A stretch of 7,730 nucleotides of DNA, taken from positions 1 to 7,730 of the forward strand of contig JBBRLG010000369.1 of NCBI GenBank assembly GCA_038231495.1, read 5' to 3'. The position numbers were made by a program, and so were the translations under genes. Origin of the DNA: JBBRLG01 sp038231495. Lineage in GTDB: Bacteria > Planctomycetota > Planctomycetia > Gemmatales > Gemmataceae. Of this stretch, positions 5,419-7,730 are shown piece after piece. Position 1 is the first letter of the stretch. Every line of letters begins with the position of its first letter. The notes under the pieces are model-generated. The model had not been told where the DNA came from. It saw only the letters and a list, made by a program, of their open reading frames with translations, and searched no databases.

Positions 5419-5862
5419 ATGGCAGCGAAGCAAATCAACCCCGGGCTGATCTGGACGGTGAGCATTCTGCTCGCCCTCATTTTCCTGGCGATCGGCGTCG
5501 TAATGGTCCTTAAGCCGGAGCAAACGGTTAGCCAACCGACCAACGCGACCCAAGCGCCGCCCCTGGTTCTGAAAGCTTTGGGAGTTGCCCTGTGCCTGGG
5601 CGCGGTGCTCCTGCTCGTGCCGCGCGTGGCGTGGGTTGGAGCCGGTTTGCTGGGGCTAATCCTGATTGGCGCGATCGGCTTGTGGGTTTTCCAGGGCGAC
5701 GGAATGCAGACGTTAATTCCCGCACTTTTGCTTGTCAGTGTCGGAACGCTGGCCTACATCCGCCGGCCCGGTGGACCGTCGGCGACACCCCCACGTCCGG
5801 AAGGGGCGGCAGTCAATCCGGCTGCCACCACACCCCTTACCAACGACCCTTCAAGGGGCTGA
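5419..5862 (+). CDS. DoxX-like four-helix membrane protein
   Basis: The 147-residue product has four hydrophobic helices at about 10-31, 50-67, 71-91 and 97-113, then an Ala/Pro-rich hydrophilic tail (114-147). Spacing and motifs such as LKALGVALCLGAVLLLVPR (51-69) and GLLGLILIGAIGLWV (76-90) match the small DoxX-like membrane family, in which helix 2 follows a loop of about 20 residues. No biochemical role is established for most of these proteins. Lys4 and the Arg-Arg at 115-116 would put both ends in the cytoplasm. AAGGG at 5406-5410, eight bases before the ATG, supports the start. The final 12 bp, encoding the last residues of the tail, overlap the 3' end of the opposite-strand TPR gene. 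The gene is well supported; the family name is tentative, and another four-helix family is possible. Confidence 0.65.
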   Translation: MAAKQINPGLIWTVSILLALIFLAIGVVMVLKPEQTVSQPTNATQAPPLVLKALGVALCLGAVLLLVPRVAWVGAGLLGLILIGAIGLWVFQGDGMQTLIPALLLVSVGTLAYIRRPGGPSATPPRPEGAAVNPAATTPLTNDPSRG

Positions 5863-7116
5863 CGGGTTGGCCCGGACGAACCGGCCGTGTTCCTCCGCGA
5901 GTTTTTGTTGGCCATGCCGTGCGTAGTACGCGGCCAGCGCCGCGTGGGTTTCGCGGTGCAGCGGATCAATCTGCAACGCCCCGCCCCACCAGCGTAACGC
6001 CTCACCCTTCTGGCCGTTGCGCAGGCAAATGGCACCGGCCTGGTAACGCAAGCCCGCGTCGTCCGGCTTTTTCCCGATTTGCACGGCCAGCGCGCGCAAC
6101 TCCTGGGAGTCCCGGTCCAGCGCCTCCGCCCGCTCGAAAAACGGTTTCGCCTCTGCGGGCCGGTCGAGTTTCTCCAAGCACTGGCCGAGGTTGTAGCAGA
6201 TTTCCTGGTCGAACGGGTCCGCGCGTTCGGCCTTGCGTAAGGACGCCTCGGCGTCGGCGTAGGCACCGGCGTCCATTGCCAGCAGGCCGCGTTCGCGCAG
6301 GCCGGCCGGGTCGTCGGGCCGCACGGTCAGCAAGGCGTCCAGGTGGCGGCGCGCTGCGTCGATGTTGTTTTGCCGGCGGTTCGCGTGGGCGAGGCCGAGG
6401 AGCGCTGCCGGGTCGTCCGGTCGGTGTTCGCGCACACGGTCGTACTCTACCGCGGCTTCCTCCGTCTTACTCAGGAACAGCAGCAGGTCGGCCAGGCGGC
6501 AGCGAACGGCGTCGTTGCCGGGCCGCAACTCTACGGCCCGACGATAGTCCACCAACGCGTTGGGGAATTTCAACACGCCTTCCCATACCGAGGCCCGCCA
6601 AACCAAGGCGGCGTCGTTGTCCGGGTCGAGGGCCAATAATTTTTCCAGGCAAGTCATCGCCCCGGCGAGCCGGTAGCTCTGCAAACACGCCTGGGCGAGC
6701 GCTTCGAGAAGGGGCACGGAGTCCGTGTCGCCGGCCTCAATTTGTGCCCAAAGGTAATTTTCCTGGCTAGGCTCGCCCTCGCCGCGCTGGACTTGAAGTG
6801 CCGCCCGTTCGCGGGTTAAGTCTGGCGTGTGGCCGGCCCGTCGTTCGTACTCGGCCAGGCTCTGTTCGGCACGGACGAAGTTGCCGGCCCGGCGCGCCAC
6901 CCGAGCGGCGGCGAGGTGGTTGGCGGCGTCATTGGGCCGGATTTGCAGGCAACGGTCGAGGTGGCTCAAGGCGGCGTCGAAATCGTGGCGCTTTTCAGCG
7001 TCCACCGCGGCGCGGTAATGGGAGGTCGCCCAGAGGTGACGACCGCCCACCACGGCCCCGATAACCAGCACCACGAACACGGGGGGCAGCACGAGCAAGA
7101 GACGTTTCCGCCGCAT
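5851..7116 (-). CDS. Membrane-anchored tetratricopeptide-repeat (TPR) protein
   Basis: The 421-residue protein starts with a basic MRRKR and one hydrophobic helix (about 6-24), giving an inner-membrane anchor with the rest outside the cytoplasm. From about residue 32 to the end it is built of helical TPR units. Recognisable ones lie near 34-61 (YRAAVDAEKRHDFDAALSHL...), 65-95, 136-166, 169-200, 203-233, 236-267, 270-301, 304-335 and 354-386, each with the usual small residues (A/G at 8, A at 20, P near 32, as in LALDPDND and VRPDDP). TPR arrays bind other proteins; there is no enzymatic domain and the partner is unknown. It begins 22 bp after the lipoprotein gene on the same strand, so the two are probably co-transcribed and act together in the envelope. 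A G-rich stretch precedes the ATG, but there is no classical Shine-Dalgarno. Its 3' end overlaps the convergent DoxX-like gene by 12 bp. Confidence 0.88.
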   Translation of the reverse strand: MRRKRLLLVLPPVFVVLVIGAVVGGRHLWATSHYRAAVDAEKRHDFDAALSHLDRCLQIRPNDAANHLAAARVARRAGNFVRAEQSLAEYERRAGHTPDLTRERAALQVQRGEGEPSQENYLWAQIEAGDTDSVPLLEALAQACLQSYRLAGAMTCLEKLLALDPDNDAALVWRASVWEGVLKFPNALVDYRRAVELRPGNDAVRCRLADLLLFLSKTEEAAVEYDRVREHRPDDPAALLGLAHANRRQNNIDAARRHLDALLTVRPDDPAGLRERGLLAMDAGAYADAEASLRKAERADPFDQEICYNLGQCLEKLDRPAEAKPFFERAEALDRDSQELRALAVQIGKKPDDAGLRYQAGAICLRNGQKGEALRWWGGALQIDPLHRETHAALAAYYARHGQQKLAEEHGRFVRANPSAP

Positions 7117-7138
7117 CGCGACCGCCCCCGGGCCAAAT

Positions 7139-7618
7139 TTACGGTTTCATTTCGATGTCATGACTCTGGTTTCCGGATTTGACCTTGAACGTCAACTCCG
7201 TCGTCTGCACGGAACTGTAGCGGTCCGGGAGCTTGACGTATTTCTCTGGCGGGGCCGTGAACCCTTCGGAGTTTTCGGGAACCATGCCTTTGCCCAAGTC
7301 CTTCGGCATCGCCGAGTGGACGTTGGTACGCCGCAGAAAAGTCTCCACGGTAATCTTCACCTCGCCCGTGGGGGCGTTCTTTATCGTGTACGTGCCGTCG
7401 TCGAGGATCGCGCAGGATTTGGAATCGCCAAAAGTGTTCTCGCCCGTGACGGCCACGAACGTCACGCGGCCCGCGCGGACGGGGGCGTCCTTGAATTGCA
7501 CGGTCCCGGTAATCGTGCCGGTGCCGCCCCCACAACCCGTCGCCGCGAGAAGGCCGAGGCAGATCGCGCCGGCCAAGCTGCGGGGCGTTCGTTTGCCCGG
7601 AATTGCTGTCGAATTCAT
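7139..7618 (-). CDS. Small lipoprotein with carboxypeptidase-regulatory-like (Ig-like) domain
   Basis: The 159-residue precursor has a basic N-terminus, a hydrophobic stretch and a lipobox-like AATGC with Cys29, followed by GGG. It should be lipidated and held in the membrane after cleavage before Cys29. The mature part begins with TGTITGTVQFKDAPVRAGRV (33-52), then continues GTYTIKNAPTGEVKITV (75-91). This is the typical start of a small beta-sandwich of the carboxypeptidase regulatory-like type that planctomycetes encode in many copies; their function is not known. The C-terminal third includes PPEKYVKLPDRYSS (123-136) and ends in strand-like segments. The -3 position of the lipobox is Ala rather than Leu, tolerated but not ideal. 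No clear ribosome-binding site precedes the ATG, which is usual for this kind of genome. The TPR gene follows 22 bp downstream. Confidence 0.85.
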   Translation of the reverse strand: MNSTAIPGKRTPRSLAGAICLGLLAATGCGGGTGTITGTVQFKDAPVRAGRVTFVAVTGENTFGDSKSCAILDDGTYTIKNAPTGEVKITVETFLRRTNVHSAMPKDLGKGMVPENSEGFTAPPEKYVKLPDRYSSVQTTELTFKVKSGNQSHDIEMKP

Positions 7619-7649
7619 GTGGAAACCCGCTGGTAGGTTAAGAGGTGCG

Positions 7650-7690
7650 AACCGCTTGGCGAGCCCGGTGCGTTAGCCCCCCGGGGGTGT
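7650..7690. repeat. Third copy of the GGCGAGC palindromic repeat family
   Basis: The segment at 7658-7689 matches 5272-5303 at about 26 of 32 positions, including GGCGAGCC, GCGT.AGC, CCGG and GGGTG. The flank AACCG.TTGGCGAGCC is shared at 15 of 16 positions. Here CCCGG (7664-7668) and CCGGG (7681-7685) can pair around GC-GTTA-GC. No inverted second arm is seen before the window edge. It lies 32 bp upstream of the lipoprotein start codon. A run of eight A follows at 7697-7704. Confidence 0.75.
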
Positions 7691-7730
7691 ATACCCAAAA
7701 AAAACCGTGGGCAAACCACCCCGCCACCCA

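Noticed and set aside
5592..6770. 392-residue open frame on the + strand
   Set aside because: It is very rich in Arg, Pro and Gly, as expected from a wrong frame in GC-rich DNA, and it lies opposite a clear TPR gene.
7678..7704. CCCCCGGGGG followed by eight A as a terminator
   Set aside because: On the + strand the run is A rather than T, and on the - strand the T-run comes before the stem; it is better explained as part of the repeat and its flank.

Overview
The window looks like chromosomal DNA from a high-GC planctomycete, most likely of the Gemmata/Isosphaera type. The reasons are: very GC-rich third codon positions in most genes; a lipoprotein of the short 'GCGGG...G.V.F...PV.AG.VTF' carboxypeptidase-regulatory-like type; an N-terminally anchored TPR protein; and dispersed intergenic palindromic repeats of the GGCGAGC...GCGT.AGC type that I associate with these genomes. 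This placement is inference; there is no rRNA or other phylogenetic marker in the window.

Left part (1-1955, + strand): the 3' end of an unidentified gene, then a 160-residue cysteine-rich protein with an N-terminal membrane segment (256-738), then a 368-residue protein with a signal peptide, a lipoprotein-sorting-like (LolA-like) body and a C-terminal membrane anchor (849-1955). These look like an envelope or secretion module of unknown function. Their codon use is visibly less GC-biased than that of the genes to the right.

Gene-free stretch (1956-2663): it holds two repeat blocks. Block 1 (about 2003-2235) has five copies of a CCCTTGCCAA element in both orientations and several strong hairpins. 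Block 2 (2412-2517) is a 30-bp tandem duplication that runs into a 14-bp perfect palindrome. I see no gene in the rest (2236-2411).

Middle (2664-4194, + strand): a short STAS-domain protein (anti-sigma-factor-antagonist-like) followed 91 bp later by a LOG-family Rossmann protein with N- and C-terminal extensions. A class II-like histone deacetylase/acetoin-utilization family enzyme lies convergent to them on the - strand (4273-5241), with a short inverted repeat in the 78-bp gap.

Right part: a perfect 29-bp inverted repeat sits between the divergent deacetylase gene and a four-helix DoxX-like membrane protein gene (5419-5862). The latter overlaps by 12 bp, tail to tail, a - strand TPR protein gene (5851-7116). 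The TPR gene lies 22 bp downstream of a small lipoprotein gene (7139-7618), so the two probably form an operon. A third copy of the GGCGAGC repeat family lies upstream of the lipoprotein gene, near the right edge.

I do not see a defence system, CRISPR array, transposase or RNA gene. The least explained items are the cysteine-rich/LolA-like pair and the intergenic repeats.
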